Origin: DATFVA01 sp963764235 | GTDB taxonomy: Bacteria > Bacteroidota > Ignavibacteria > Ignavibacteriales > Ignavibacteriaceae | DNA: 64,000 bases | Direction: 5' to 3' | Assembly (NCBI GenBank): GCA_963764235.1 | Contig: CAVXRO010000014.1 | Location: 124,001 to 188,000, forward strand | Notes under the pieces: model-generated | Databases searched by the model: none | What the model was told of the DNA's origin: nothing | Seen by the model: the letters and a program-made list of their open reading frames with translations, nothing else | Part shown: positions 8,463 through 18,368 of the stretch, in pieces | Position numbering within the stretch: position 1 is the stretch's first letter | Layout: every line of letters starts with the position of its first letter | Made by a program: the position numbers and the translations under genes

Positions 8463-9737
8463 ATGAAAATGGAAAAACCGTTAACCAGAAATATAGAAGC
8501 TTTTGAAACGCCTGTTAGTTTGAAAAACTATGAAAAGAACGGCGGTTATCAGGCAGTGCGAAAAGTATTGAAGATGAAACCGCAGGATGTTCAGAAGATG
8601 GTTAAGGATTCAAACCTGAAGGGAAGAGGCGGTGCAGGTTTTTCTACAGGAATGAAATGGAGCTTTGTTCCAATGGGAGATGACTTCCCCCATAAATATC
8701 TGATCTGCAATGCCGATGAGATGGAACCAGGAACCTTCAAGGATCGGCTAATCCTTGAAAAGGATCCTCATTTATTAATTGAGGGTATGGTACTCAGTGC
8801 ATATGCTATACAGGCAGACAAAGCATATATATTCTTAAGATGGGCTTATAAGAATGCGGCGGAAATAATTAATAGAGCGATAAAAGAAGCATATCATGCA
8901 GGCTACATCGGGAAAAATATCCTTGGAACTGAGTATTCAATCGATTTTGCTCTGCACACGAGCGTCGGCCGTTATATGTGTGGTGAGGAAACAGGTTTGT
9001 TAAATGCACTTGAGGGAAAAAGAGCAACACCCAGAGCGAAACCCCCTTATCCGCAGACAAGCGGACTGTTTGGTAAACCATCGATCGTAAATAATGTAGA
9101 GACGCTTAGCTGCGTTCCCGGAATTGTGAATAACGGTGCTGATTGGTTTAAAAGTCTTTGTCTGACTGACGAGGGCGGAACGAAATTGTATGGTGTCAGC
9201 GGAAGAGTACAGAAACCGGGACTCTGGGAACTGCCGTTGGGAATTACTATGAGAGAAATAATAGAGGACTACGCCGGAGGTATGCAGGATGGATACAAGT
9301 TCAAGGGAGCGCTACCCGGCGGTGCGTCAACTGATTTTTTAATTGAAGAGCATCTTGATGTCAGGATGGACTATTCCAGCCTTCAGAAGTATGGAAGTCG
9401 TCTTGGAACTGGTACCATAATTATCCTCGATGATCAAACCTGTCCCGTGGGAATGGTTCATAACCTTGAGCATTTTTTTGCTCAGGAATCCTGCGGATGG
9501 TGTACGCCCTGCCGGGAAGGACTGCCCTGGACGGAAAAAATATTAAAGGCAATTGATGATGGCGACGGAAGAATGGAAGACCTCGATCTGCTTGAGATGC
9601 ATTCGAAGAGATTAGGTCCCGGAAATACATTCTGCGCGCTGGCTCCCGGTGCGGTTGAGCCTCTGCAGAGCGCTCTAAAATATTTCCGTAATGATTTTGA
9701 AGAACATATAAATAAAAAAACTTGTCCCTGGAGATAA
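8463..9737 (+). CDS. nuoF: NADH-quinone oxidoreductase subunit F
   Basis: The 424-residue flavoprotein subunit binds NADH, FMN and the 4Fe-4S cluster N3. It shows the Gly-rich nucleotide site GRGGAGFSTGMKW (residues 54-66), the FMN/NADH region CNADEMEPGTFKDR (82-95), YMCGEETGLLNALEG (171-185) and the cluster motif C344-x2-C347-x2-C350 (ESCGWCTPCREG) with C391 as the fourth ligand. The length is normal. It forms the NADH dehydrogenase module with nuoE and nuoG and is separated from nuoG by one base. Confidence 0.96.
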   Translation: MKMEKPLTRNIEAFETPVSLKNYEKNGGYQAVRKVLKMKPQDVQKMVKDSNLKGRGGAGFSTGMKWSFVPMGDDFPHKYLICNADEMEPGTFKDRLILEKDPHLLIEGMVLSAYAIQADKAYIFLRWAYKNAAEIINRAIKEAYHAGYIGKNILGTEYSIDFALHTSVGRYMCGEETGLLNALEGKRATPRAKPPYPQTSGLFGKPSIVNNVETLSCVPGIVNNGADWFKSLCLTDEGGTKLYGVSGRVQKPGLWELPLGITMREIIEDYAGGMQDGYKFKGALPGGASTDFLIEEHLDVRMDYSSLQKYGSRLGTGTIIILDDQTCPVGMVHNLEHFFAQESCGWCTPCREGLPWTEKILKAIDDGDGRMEDLDLLEMHSKRLGPGNTFCALAPGAVEPLQSALKYFRNDFEEHINKKTCPWR

Positions 9738-9738
9738 A

Positions 9739-12606
9739 TTGGCTTTAATAACAATAGATGGCGAAAAACACGAGGTTGATGAGAACAAGAACCTCCTGCA
9801 CGTATGTTTATCACTTGGATACAATCTACCTTATTTTTGCTGGCATCCGGCAATGGGTTCAGTAGGAGCCTGCAGGCAATGTGCCGTTATTAAATATAAG
9901 GATGAGAATGATGACAAAGGTAAACTTGTTATGGCGTGTATGGAACCTGCCTCTGATGGCTCGATTATCTCGTTGAAAAATCCTGAAGCCGAAGGTTTTC
10001 GTGCTGAAATTATCGAGTGGCTGATGACGAACCATCCTCATGATTGTCCTGTCTGCGACGAAGGAGGGGAATGTCATCTTCAGGATATGACTGTGATGAC
10101 CGGGCATGATTACAGGCGGTTCAGGTTTAAGAAAAGAACTTATAGAAACCAGTACCTCGGTCCTTTTGTTAATCACGAGATGAACAGGTGCATTCAATGC
10201 TACCGATGCGTAAGGTTCTACAGGGAGTACGCGGACGGAAGAGATTTTGATGCATTTGCGGCACATAATCACATTTTCTTTGGAAGACACGAAGATGGTA
10301 TTCTTGAAAATGAATTCAGCGGCAACCTGGTTGAAGTTTGTCCCACCGGCGTCTTCACAGATAAAACCCTTAAGCAGCATTATACAAGAAAATGGGATCT
10401 AACAACAGCCCCTTCCATCTGTGTCCACTGCAGTGTTGGATGCAATACAATTGCCGGGGAAAGATACGGGAGTCTCAGAAGAATACTAAGCCGATATAAT
10501 GGTCAGGTTAACGGTTACTTCCTTTGTGACCGCGGCAGATTCGGATACGAATTCGTAAACAGCAGTAATAGAATAAAAAATGCCTCAATAAAGACAGGTA
10601 AAGAACCTCAGTTTATAGATCTTGATACAGCATTTTCTCATATAAAGGATCTTGTTTCGGAAGGATCTGATGTTATAGGTATAGGTTCCCCCCGTGAATC
10701 GCTCGAAGCAAATTTCCTGCTTAAAAAATTTGTGGGGAAGGATCATTTTTACTCAGGTATTTCTCCCGAACTTTACAAGCTTCAGAAAATACAGCTTGAT
10801 ATAATGAGGAGCGGCACTTTCCATTCGCCGTCCCTTAAAGATATTGAAGAATCGGACGCTGTACTTATACTGGGCGAAGATATTACAAATACAGCTCCTA
10901 TGCTTGCATTGTCTGTACGACAGGCAATTAAAAAAGCTCCTCCCGGCCTCCTGGAAAAATTAAAAGTATCTGAATGGCAGGATGCGGCAGTCCGCGAGGC
11001 ACTGCAGGAGGAAAAACTTCCACTGTTTATTGCGGCATCTTATCCAACAAAACTTAATGATGTGTCTGCTTTGTCAATAAATCTCCCTCCCGGTGATATC
11101 GCAAGGATCGGGAATTCTATAGCTTCTCGTTTTGATAGTGCAGTTAAGGCACAGGATGATCTGACAGATAATGAAAAGGAATTCGTTAGTCGGGTGGTTG
11201 AAGCATTACGTAATGCTTCCAGGCCTTTGATTATAACGGGTACAGGAGCATTATCCGAGAATATAATTTATGCCGCTGTGAACGTTTCTAATGCATTGCA
11301 GAAGCTCAACCAGAATCTGTCCCTTAGTTTTATTTTCCCTGAAGCAAATAGTGTAGGACTTATGCTGCTGGGCTGTAAACCGCTCGACACCATTGAGAGT
11401 GAAAGAAGTAAAGTAATAATTAATCTTAAAAATGATCTGATGGGCCTTGAGCAGGAACTTATCAGGAGGATAACTGATAACGCTAAAATGATTACGGTCG
11501 ACAGTCTGGAGAACGAAACAACCGAAAGATCTGATATCATTATTCCTGCGGGAACGTTTGCCGAATCGGACGGTACCTTTGTTAATAATGAGGGAAGAGC
11601 GCAGCGGTATTTCCAGGTATATATTCCGGAAAATAAGGAGATAATGGAAAGTTGGAGAATTATGAACCGCCTTCTAACTTCGGCATCCCCGTCAATTCCG
11701 GAAGCAGCTGCGGCCGAAGTATCAGATTCTATTTCTAATTCCGATGATGTAAGACAAGGGGATGGGAAACCGGAACAAATAGATGTTGACGCAGGAGAAA
11801 TTGATAAAGTGGATGAAGATGAAGGCAGACAGTCTGGAACGGTTGAACCGGGCTATGAAGAAGTTCTGGAGGAGATAGCTTCATCGATAAGCGAACTGAA
11901 AGAGATATATACAATTGCGCCGCCTCCGGGATTCAGGATTGCAGGACAAAAGATTCCCCGTGAATCACACAGGTTCAGCGGAAGAACTGCAATGCGAGCT
12001 GACATTAATGTCAGTGAACCTAAACCTCCGGAGGACCCCGATTCTCCTTTAACTTTTACGATGGAAGGCTACAGAGGTGAGCCGCCTTCATCAATGATTC
12101 CCTTCTTCTGGTCTCCGGGCTGGAACTCCGTTCAATCGATAAATAAATATCAGATTGAAGTAGGCGGACCGTTGCACGGAGGTGATCCTGGAAGACGATT
12201 ATTTGAAAAGAACGATTCTGCAAATCTGAAATATTATGATATTAACCTGAAAAAATTCGAAAGAATAAATGAGTCGTACCTTGCTGTGCCGGTGTATCAT
12301 ATATTCGGATCGGAGATTCTGAGTTCTGAGGCCCCTGCTGTTCAGCAATTAATTCCTGATTTATGCTTGTGGATGAATCCAGATGATGCTGCTGAGGAGG
12401 GTATTAAAAAAGACCAGAGCGTGGAAATATCAGACGGTGATAAATCAATTAAACTTCCTGTTAACATTAAAATGGATTTGCCGCGGGGTACCGTCGGGTT
12501 CCCTGTGATGCCAGGTAAAACGGTCCTGCTGTCTTCACCGGGCAGAAGGGTAAGAGCAGTAATAAAATATAATGAATGGCTTAGAGTAACGAGAAATGCT
12601 GACTGA
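9739..12606 (+). CDS. nuoG: NADH-quinone oxidoreductase subunit G
   Basis: The large iron-sulfur subunit, 955 residues. In order: a plant-type 2Fe-2S domain (C34, C45, C48 and a fourth Cys in VMACMEP), a His-Cys 4Fe-4S segment (HPHDCPVCDEGGECHLQD), a CIQCYRCVRFYREYADGRD segment, a molybdopterin-type 4Fe-4S domain (CVHCSVGCNTIAGERYG) and a degenerate molybdopterin-oxidoreductase fold to about residue 650. A linker (about 660-760) is rich in Asp, Glu and Ser and looks poorly structured. A C-terminal beta domain (about 855-945) follows. The start is a TTG at 9739 with GGAGA just upstream, one base after the nuoF stop. The 3' end overlaps nuoH by 11 bases. Confidence 0.95.
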   Translation: MALITIDGEKHEVDENKNLLHVCLSLGYNLPYFCWHPAMGSVGACRQCAVIKYKDENDDKGKLVMACMEPASDGSIISLKNPEAEGFRAEIIEWLMTNHPHDCPVCDEGGECHLQDMTVMTGHDYRRFRFKKRTYRNQYLGPFVNHEMNRCIQCYRCVRFYREYADGRDFDAFAAHNHIFFGRHEDGILENEFSGNLVEVCPTGVFTDKTLKQHYTRKWDLTTAPSICVHCSVGCNTIAGERYGSLRRILSRYNGQVNGYFLCDRGRFGYEFVNSSNRIKNASIKTGKEPQFIDLDTAFSHIKDLVSEGSDVIGIGSPRESLEANFLLKKFVGKDHFYSGISPELYKLQKIQLDIMRSGTFHSPSLKDIEESDAVLILGEDITNTAPMLALSVRQAIKKAPPGLLEKLKVSEWQDAAVREALQEEKLPLFIAASYPTKLNDVSALSINLPPGDIARIGNSIASRFDSAVKAQDDLTDNEKEFVSRVVEALRNASRPLIITGTGALSENIIYAAVNVSNALQKLNQNLSLSFIFPEANSVGLMLLGCKPLDTIESERSKVIINLKNDLMGLEQELIRRITDNAKMITVDSLENETTERSDIIIPAGTFAESDGTFVNNEGRAQRYFQVYIPENKEIMESWRIMNRLLTSASPSIPEAAAAEVSDSISNSDDVRQGDGKPEQIDVDAGEIDKVDEDEGRQSGTVEPGYEEVLEEIASSISELKEIYTIAPPPGFRIAGQKIPRESHRFSGRTAMRADINVSEPKPPEDPDSPLTFTMEGYRGEPPSSMIPFFWSPGWNSVQSINKYQIEVGGPLHGGDPGRRLFEKNDSANLKYYDINLKKFERINESYLAVPVYHIFGSEILSSEAPAVQQLIPDLCLWMNPDDAAEEGIKKDQSVEISDGDKSIKLPVNIKMDLPRGTVGFPVMPGKTVLLSSPGRRVRAVIKYNEWLRVTRNAD

Positions 12607-13552
12607 TATTATCATAAAAGTAGCAATAATACTTGGCGTATTGATAGTGATGCTTTCAATTGCAGCCGGACTAATATGGCTGGAGCGCAGGATGCTGGCA
12701 CTTTACCAGGATCGTTACGGACCAAACCGTGTAGGACCTTTCGGTCTGCTCCAGGTTCTGGCTGACACCCTCAAAATTATGATGAAAGAAGACTGGGTGC
12801 CTTCTTTTGTTGATAAACCTGTATTTATTGGTGCTCCCACAATAGTTATGATCTCAGTCCTTATGACATTCGCGATAGTCCCATTCTCTCCCAATTTATT
12901 GGTAAGTGATATGAATGTAGGCATATTATTCTTCCTGGCGATGTCATCGCTTGGCGCATATAGTATTGTTCTGGCTGGCTGGTCTTCTAATAACAAGTAC
13001 TCTTTACTTGGAGCATTAAGAGGATCAGCGCAAATGATTACTTATGAAGTATTTATGGGACTTTCATTAATGGGTGTTGTAATAATGAATGGCACCCTCA
13101 GTCTGCGAGGGATAGTTGAGGCTCAGTCCGGAATATGGAATTTTATACCTCAATTTGTCGGTTTTGTAATATTCCTGATTGCAGGAATTGCTGAAACTCA
13201 TAGACTGCCTTTTGATATTCCTGAAGCGGAAAGTGAATTGATTGCGGGGTTCCATTCTGAATATTCCGGAATGAAATTCGGGATGTTTTTTGTAGGCGAG
13301 TACCTGGGAATAACCCTGATTTCGGCGCTTATTGTTACATTTTATTTCGGCGGGTGGCTGGGATTTGACTTCCTTCCGCCGTACATCTGGTTCATCATAA
13401 AAATGTTTGTATTTATTTCATTTTTCATCCTGCTCCGGGCTTCTTTACCGAGGCCAAGGTATGATCAATTGATGGAATATGGATGGAAAATCCTGCTCCC
13501 GCTGGTTTTATTAAATCTGTTGGTAACGGGAGCAATAGTGTTGGCAACTTAG
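12596..13552 (+). CDS. nuoH: NADH-quinone oxidoreductase subunit H
   Basis: A 318-residue membrane subunit with about eight predicted helices that forms the junction between quinone site and proton channel. Family signatures are LIWLERRMLALYQDRYGPNRVGPFGLLQ near the N-terminus, GSAQMITYEV and the acidic loop GIAETHRLPFDIPEAESELIAGFHSEYSGM. The start ATG lies 11 bases inside nuoG, so translation is probably coupled. Confidence 0.96.
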   Translation: MLTDIIIKVAIILGVLIVMLSIAAGLIWLERRMLALYQDRYGPNRVGPFGLLQVLADTLKIMMKEDWVPSFVDKPVFIGAPTIVMISVLMTFAIVPFSPNLLVSDMNVGILFFLAMSSLGAYSIVLAGWSSNNKYSLLGALRGSAQMITYEVFMGLSLMGVVIMNGTLSLRGIVEAQSGIWNFIPQFVGFVIFLIAGIAETHRLPFDIPEAESELIAGFHSEYSGMKFGMFFVGEYLGITLISALIVTFYFGGWLGFDFLPPYIWFIIKMFVFISFFILLRASLPRPRYDQLMEYGWKILLPLVLLNLLVTGAIVLAT

Positions 13553-13569
13553 ATAATTGAAGAGAAGTT

Positions 13570-14085
13570 ATGTTTAGCAATTTGAGAACAATATGGGAAG
13601 CATTTAAGCATGCATTCACTCCACCTGATACCGTGCAGTATCCTGAAGAAAAACCTTACCTGCCTCCGAGGTGGCGGGGCAGGATAATACTATCGCGCGA
13701 TCCCGACGGAGGTGAAAGATGTGTAGCCTGTTACCTCTGTGCAGTTGCATGTCCGGTTGACTGCATATCGCTGCAGGCGACAGAGGATGAAAACAACAGG
13801 AGGTACCCCGAATTTTTCAGGATAAATTTCTCGAGATGTATTTTTTGCGGATACTGCGAGGATGCTTGTCCCACATATGCAATACAACTGATCCCGGATT
13901 TCGAGATGGCCGAATATGACAGGCAGAACCTGGTGTATGAAAAAGAGGATCTTCTTATTGAAGGAGAAGGAAAGTACCATGGATATAACTTTTACAAGGT
14001 AGCGGGATTAAAGATCGGCGGTAAGGATAAAGGCGAAGCGGAGAATGAAGAAAAGCCAATTGATATAAGGAGTCTTATTCCCTGA
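13570..14085 (+). CDS. nuoI: NADH-quinone oxidoreductase subunit I
   Basis: A 171-residue ferredoxin-type subunit carrying clusters N6a and N6b. The two 4Fe-4S motifs are C51-x2-C54-x2-C57-x3-C61 and C90-x2-C93-x2-C96-x3-C100, each followed by Pro. An N-terminal amphipathic stretch precedes them and a charged C-terminal tail (KDKGEAENEEK) follows. An AGAGAAG ribosome site lies just before the ATG. The TGA stop shares one base with the nuoJ ATG. Confidence 0.96.
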   Translation: MFSNLRTIWEAFKHAFTPPDTVQYPEEKPYLPPRWRGRIILSRDPDGGERCVACYLCAVACPVDCISLQATEDENNRRYPEFFRINFSRCIFCGYCEDACPTYAIQLIPDFEMAEYDRQNLVYEKEDLLIEGEGKYHGYNFYKVAGLKIGGKDKGEAENEEKPIDIRSLIP

Positions 14086-14612
14086 TGGATGTACTTTTTT
14101 ACATATCGGCCGCAATAGCAATCTGTGCATCGCTAATGGCTGTAACAAGGACAAACGCGGTACACGGCCTTCTGTATCTGGTAGCATCTCTTCTTTCGGC
14201 AGCGTTTATATTTTATCTTTTCGGTGCCCCATATATAGCTGCTCTTGAAGTTATCATATATGCAGGGGCTATAATGGTGCTTTTCATCTTTGTGGTAATG
14301 ATGCTCAATCTCGGGAAGGAATCCGAGGAGCAGGAAAGGAACTGGATGAAACCAAAAATATGGAAAGGGCCTTCACTGCTGATCGGGATACTCCTCGCAG
14401 AATTTATCATCATGCTGGCCAACTCGGGAGGTACGCACTTTCAGTTTATTAAGATTGATCCAAAACAGGTTGGCACTTCGCTATTTACCACTTATATCCT
14501 TGGTGTTGAACTGACGGCAATGTTACTTATGTCGGGTATAGTAGGTGCTTATCATATCGGCCAGCAGAAAAAGAAAATGAGACACAGGTACCTGGAGGCC
14601 AGGGATGAATAA
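14085..14612 (+). CDS. nuoJ: NADH-quinone oxidoreductase subunit J
   Basis: A 175-residue membrane subunit with five predicted helices. It contains the conserved third-helix region ALEVIIYAGAIMVLFIFVVMML, which carries the pi-bulge important for coupling in this family. It starts at the TGATG junction with nuoI and overlaps nuoK by 8 bases, so expression is coupled. Confidence 0.95.
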   Translation: MDVLFYISAAIAICASLMAVTRTNAVHGLLYLVASLLSAAFIFYLFGAPYIAALEVIIYAGAIMVLFIFVVMMLNLGKESEEQERNWMKPKIWKGPSLLIGILLAEFIIMLANSGGTHFQFIKIDPKQVGTSLFTTYILGVELTAMLLMSGIVGAYHIGQQKKKMRHRYLEARDE

Positions 14613-14913
14613 TGTACCTGTAATGGCCGGACTTTTATTAACCGGGGTATTGTTTGTTATCGGTGTAACGGGACTCCTTGTACGGCGTAACCTGATCTTT
14701 ATGTTAATGTCGATCGAGATAATGCTGAACACCGCAGGAATGGCATTTATAGTTGCAGGATCCAAATGGCTTCAGCCGGACGGACAGGTGATGTTTATTT
14801 TTATACTTGCTATGGCTGCTGCTGAAGTAGCTGTGGGACTCGCGCTGATCCTGCGTATCCATTATAAAACTAAATCACTTGACTCAGACGCACTAAACAA
14901 GATGAAGGATTAA
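14605..14913 (+). CDS. nuoK: NADH-quinone oxidoreductase subunit K
   Basis: A 102-residue, three-helix membrane subunit. The conserved acidic residues of the proton path are visible in LMSIEIMLNTAGMAF (second helix) and AMAAAEVAVGLALIL (third helix). The length is the family norm. It overlaps nuoJ by 8 bases and is followed 12 bases later by nuoL. Confidence 0.96.
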   Translation: MNNVPVMAGLLLTGVLFVIGVTGLLVRRNLIFMLMSIEIMLNTAGMAFIVAGSKWLQPDGQVMFIFILAMAAAEVAVGLALILRIHYKTKSLDSDALNKMKD

Positions 14914-14925
14914 GGAAATTATATA

Positions 14926-16797
14926 ATGCTCAGCTGGTTATGGGTTATAGTTGCTTCACCACTTCTTGGCTTTCTGCTGCTTGCCATTTTTGGTAAGAAA
15001 ATGAGTAAGATGGCAGCAGGAATCATCGGGGTGGGCTCAGTCGGCTTGTCCGCTCTTATAACCATTCTTATAGGCATTTTTTATACAACTGCGCCAGGTC
15101 CGGTTCATGTATACGTTCAAAAACTCTGGCAGTGGTTCGATGTAGCTGGATTCAATCCTTCGATTTCATTTCATCTCGATTCACTTTCAATGGTTTTCAT
15201 ATTCGTTATAACCTTTGTAGGCTTCCTTATTCATCTTTATTCCGCAGAATTTATGATTGATGATGAAGGTTACTCGAGATTCTTTGCTTATATGAATCTC
15301 TTTATTGCTTCAATGCTTATACTGGTTCTGGCCGATAACCTACTGCTCCTATACTTTGGATGGGAGGGAGTCGGTTTATGCAGCTACCTGCTGATAGGAT
15401 TCTGGTACAAAGATCCCGGCAACGGAACGGCGGCGAGAAAGGCTTTTATTGTGACGAGGGTAGGGGATACAGCGATGGCAATAGGACTCTTCTACCTCGT
15501 AATGCATTTTAATACTCTTAATATCAGTGATATTTTGTCAGCTGCCCAGCAGCAATGGCCGACAGGTTCTACTATGGCCTTTACTGCTTCTATACTTCTG
15601 CTGGGCGGTGCATTGGGAAAATCGGCGCAGCTTCCTCTGCAGACGTGGCTTCCTGATGCAATGGCGGGACCATCTCCTGTGAGCGCATTAATCCATGCAG
15701 CTACAATGGTTACAGCAGGGGTTTACCTCATTGCAAGAACCAATGTATTATTCATTCTTTCCCCTCCTGTTCAAACCATTGTTGCTGTAATTGGAACATT
15801 AACGCTTCTATTAGCGGGATTTAGTGCTCTCACTCAATATGATATTAAGAGAGTGCTTGCCTATTCTACCATAAGTCAGATTGGTTATATGTTCCTTGCG
15901 TTAGGTGTAGGAGCATGGTCTGCTGCTATATTTCATTTTATGATTCATGCTTTCTTTAAAGCCCTGCTTTTTCTTGGTGCCGGAGCTGTCATTATTTCCC
16001 TTCATGATGAACATAATATGTTTAAAATGGGAGGACTGCGCAAAGAAATGCCCGTCACATTTTATACTTTTCTGATAGGGTCAGCTTCACTTGCAGCACT
16101 TCCTCTGATAACCGCGGGGTTTTACAGCAAAGATGAAATTATCTGGTACAGCTGGTCTGCCTCCAATGGCAGCCCCTGGCTGTGGATATGTGCAGTCATT
16201 GGTGCGTTTATAACTGCAGCATATACTTTCAGGATGGTGTTTATAACTTTTTACGGAAGAGTGCAGATGAAGCCGGAGAAAAAACTCAGCTGGTTCATCA
16301 AGATACCCCTGATTGTGCTTGCTGTATTGTCAATAATAGGAGGTTTTTTACAGACACCCTCAACGCTGGGAGATGTAGCGGTATTCTCTAACTTTTTGAC
16401 AAAAACGCTGCCCGAAGTAATAACCCATTCTTCGGAAGGTCTGGAAATTCTATTTCAAATTATAACTGCTCTGCTTGCCTTGTCAGGTATCTTTATTGCA
16501 TATATCCTTTACGTTAAAAGAAGGCCCGAAGAACGGAACAAATCCTTTATTGCCGAATTGCTTTTCTCGGGATGGATGTTTGACAGAGTATACGACCGGG
16601 TTTTTGTTCGTCCGGTTGTATGGATGGCTGAAATCGACAGGCATGACTTCATCGACTATTTCTATACACTCATAGCGTGGTTAACCGGCCTTGGATATAA
16701 GATCCTGACACTCACCCAAACAGGAAATCTGCGCTGGTATGCTGCAGGACTGGTGATTGGTGCAATTTTAACTATATCCATAGTGTTATTATCGTGA
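14926..16797 (+). CDS. nuoL: NADH-quinone oxidoreductase subunit L
   Basis: The distal antiporter-like proton-pumping subunit, 623 residues with about 14-16 predicted helices. The key glutamate is E147 in LYFGWEGVGLCSYLLIGFW. The channel segments GKSAQLPLQTWLPDAMAGPSPVSALIHAATMVTAGVY and YDIKRVLAYSTISQIGYMF are well conserved. The C-terminal part (from about residue 540) fits the long lateral helix of NuoL. The TGA overlaps the GTG start of nuoM by 4 bases. Confidence 0.96.
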   Translation: MLSWLWVIVASPLLGFLLLAIFGKKMSKMAAGIIGVGSVGLSALITILIGIFYTTAPGPVHVYVQKLWQWFDVAGFNPSISFHLDSLSMVFIFVITFVGFLIHLYSAEFMIDDEGYSRFFAYMNLFIASMLILVLADNLLLLYFGWEGVGLCSYLLIGFWYKDPGNGTAARKAFIVTRVGDTAMAIGLFYLVMHFNTLNISDILSAAQQQWPTGSTMAFTASILLLGGALGKSAQLPLQTWLPDAMAGPSPVSALIHAATMVTAGVYLIARTNVLFILSPPVQTIVAVIGTLTLLLAGFSALTQYDIKRVLAYSTISQIGYMFLALGVGAWSAAIFHFMIHAFFKALLFLGAGAVIISLHDEHNMFKMGGLRKEMPVTFYTFLIGSASLAALPLITAGFYSKDEIIWYSWSASNGSPWLWICAVIGAFITAAYTFRMVFITFYGRVQMKPEKKLSWFIKIPLIVLAVLSIIGGFLQTPSTLGDVAVFSNFLTKTLPEVITHSSEGLEILFQIITALLALSGIFIAYILYVKRRPEERNKSFIAELLFSGWMFDRVYDRVFVRPVVWMAEIDRHDFIDYFYTLIAWLTGLGYKILTLTQTGNLRWYAAGLVIGAILTISIVLLS

Positions 16798-18368
16798 TAC
16801 TTGTTTACATCATAGTAATCTTATTTGCGGGAGGACTTCTTGCCTGGCTGATTTCTAATATAAGTGAGGCAGGCTCGCGATGGACTTCCATCGTGTTTTT
16901 GATTGCTGCTTTTGTTCTTGCGGTATATCTTTGGCTGGAAGGGGGTGCATCGACGGCTGTCAGCACAAGTAACCAATGGATTACCGAAGTTCAGTGGAAA
17001 TGGATACCAATGTTCGGTATCAGTCTGCATTTTGCCGCAGACGGATTAAGCATACTCCTGATACTTCTTACACTTTTCCTCGGCATTATATCAGTTCTAA
17101 TTTCCTGGAAAAGCATAACAAAGAGTGTGGGATTCTATCATTTCAACCTGCTCTGGATACTTGCAGGAATAACAGGAGTGTTTACTTCACTGGACCTGTT
17201 TCTCTTCTATTCTTTCTGGGAAGTCATGCTCATTCCAATGTATTTTCTTATCGGGATATGGGGACATGAGAACAGAATATATGCCTCCTTCAAGTTTTTT
17301 ATATTTACACAAGCAAGCGGATTGCTGATGTTCGTTGCCATTCTTGCTCTATACTTCATGCACGGGCACAATACCGGTACATATACCTTCGATTACACCG
17401 CACTTCTCGGCACTCAGCTTTCGCCAGCTGCAGGGATGTGGATTATGCTGGGATTCCTGATTGCTTTTGTCGTAAAACTTCCCGCATTTCCTTTTCATAG
17501 CTGGCTGCCTGATGCTCATACAGAAGCCCCGACTGCAGGAAGTGTTATACTGGCTGGACTCCTTTTAAAAACAGGTGCTTACGGGATACTTCGTTTCGTG
17601 ATCCCGTTCTTTCCGGATGCAAGCAGGGCATTTGCCCCGGTCGCAATCATACTTGGTGTAACAGGTATACTTTATGGGGCAAAACTCGCTTTCGCACAAA
17701 CAGACTTTAAGCGTCTTGTCGCCTATACAAGTGTAAGTCATATGGGATTTATACTTCTCGGTGCTTTTTCATTCAACCAGCTGGCGCTGCAGGGAATAGT
17801 GCTTCAAATGCTCACTCACGGAATCAGCACAGGAGCCTTATTCATTTTAGTGGGTGCTATTCAGGACCGTATTCATACGCGCGATCTCAACAGAATGGGA
17901 GGCTTATGGGATCAGGTACCCCGGATGGGAGGAATTAGTATGGTATTTGCCATGGCATCTCTTGGTCTGCCGGCGCTGGGAAATTTTGTTGCAGAATTTC
18001 TAATTCTTGCAGGTTCATTCCAGGCAACCGTGTTCTGGACGATCCTCGCAGCACTGGGACTTGTAGCCTCCACGCTTTATTCATTAAGGATACTCCAGAA
18101 AGTCTTCTTCGGGGAGAAAAAGGAAGAATGGAAGATCTCCGATTTTGATGGAAGGGAAATTGTCGTTATGGCAGGCCTGATCATCGCAATTGTCTGGATC
18201 GGTATCTACCCCGGTTCATTTCTTAATACATCGAAAGCGTCGATCGAGAGAATCTTAAATCAGAAGCAGGAGAAAGGAACATACGTGGTTCTGAACAAGA
18301 TTAACGATAAAGGCGGCAAAGGAGAGATGGAACTTTTTAAGAATAAAAATCAGGCAGAACCACGATGA
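16794..18368 (+). CDS. nuoM: NADH-quinone oxidoreductase subunit M
   Basis: Antiporter-like subunit, 524 residues. The family signature is FYSFWEVMLIPMYFLIGIWG with catalytic E143, followed by KLPAFPFHSWLPDAHTEAPTAGSVILAGLLLKTGAYG and TDFKRLVAYTSVSHMGFI. It starts with GTG inside the nuoL stop (GTGA), and its last four bases overlap nuoN (ATGA). The charged tail (NKINDKGGKGEMELFKNKN) is longer than usual but unremarkable. Confidence 0.96.
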   Translation: MILVYIIVILFAGGLLAWLISNISEAGSRWTSIVFLIAAFVLAVYLWLEGGASTAVSTSNQWITEVQWKWIPMFGISLHFAADGLSILLILLTLFLGIISVLISWKSITKSVGFYHFNLLWILAGITGVFTSLDLFLFYSFWEVMLIPMYFLIGIWGHENRIYASFKFFIFTQASGLLMFVAILALYFMHGHNTGTYTFDYTALLGTQLSPAAGMWIMLGFLIAFVVKLPAFPFHSWLPDAHTEAPTAGSVILAGLLLKTGAYGILRFVIPFFPDASRAFAPVAIILGVTGILYGAKLAFAQTDFKRLVAYTSVSHMGFILLGAFSFNQLALQGIVLQMLTHGISTGALFILVGAIQDRIHTRDLNRMGGLWDQVPRMGGISMVFAMASLGLPALGNFVAEFLILAGSFQATVFWTILAALGLVASTLYSLRILQKVFFGEKKEEWKISDFDGREIVVMAGLIIAIVWIGIYPGSFLNTSKASIERILNQKQEKGTYVVLNKINDKGGKGEMELFKNKNQAEPR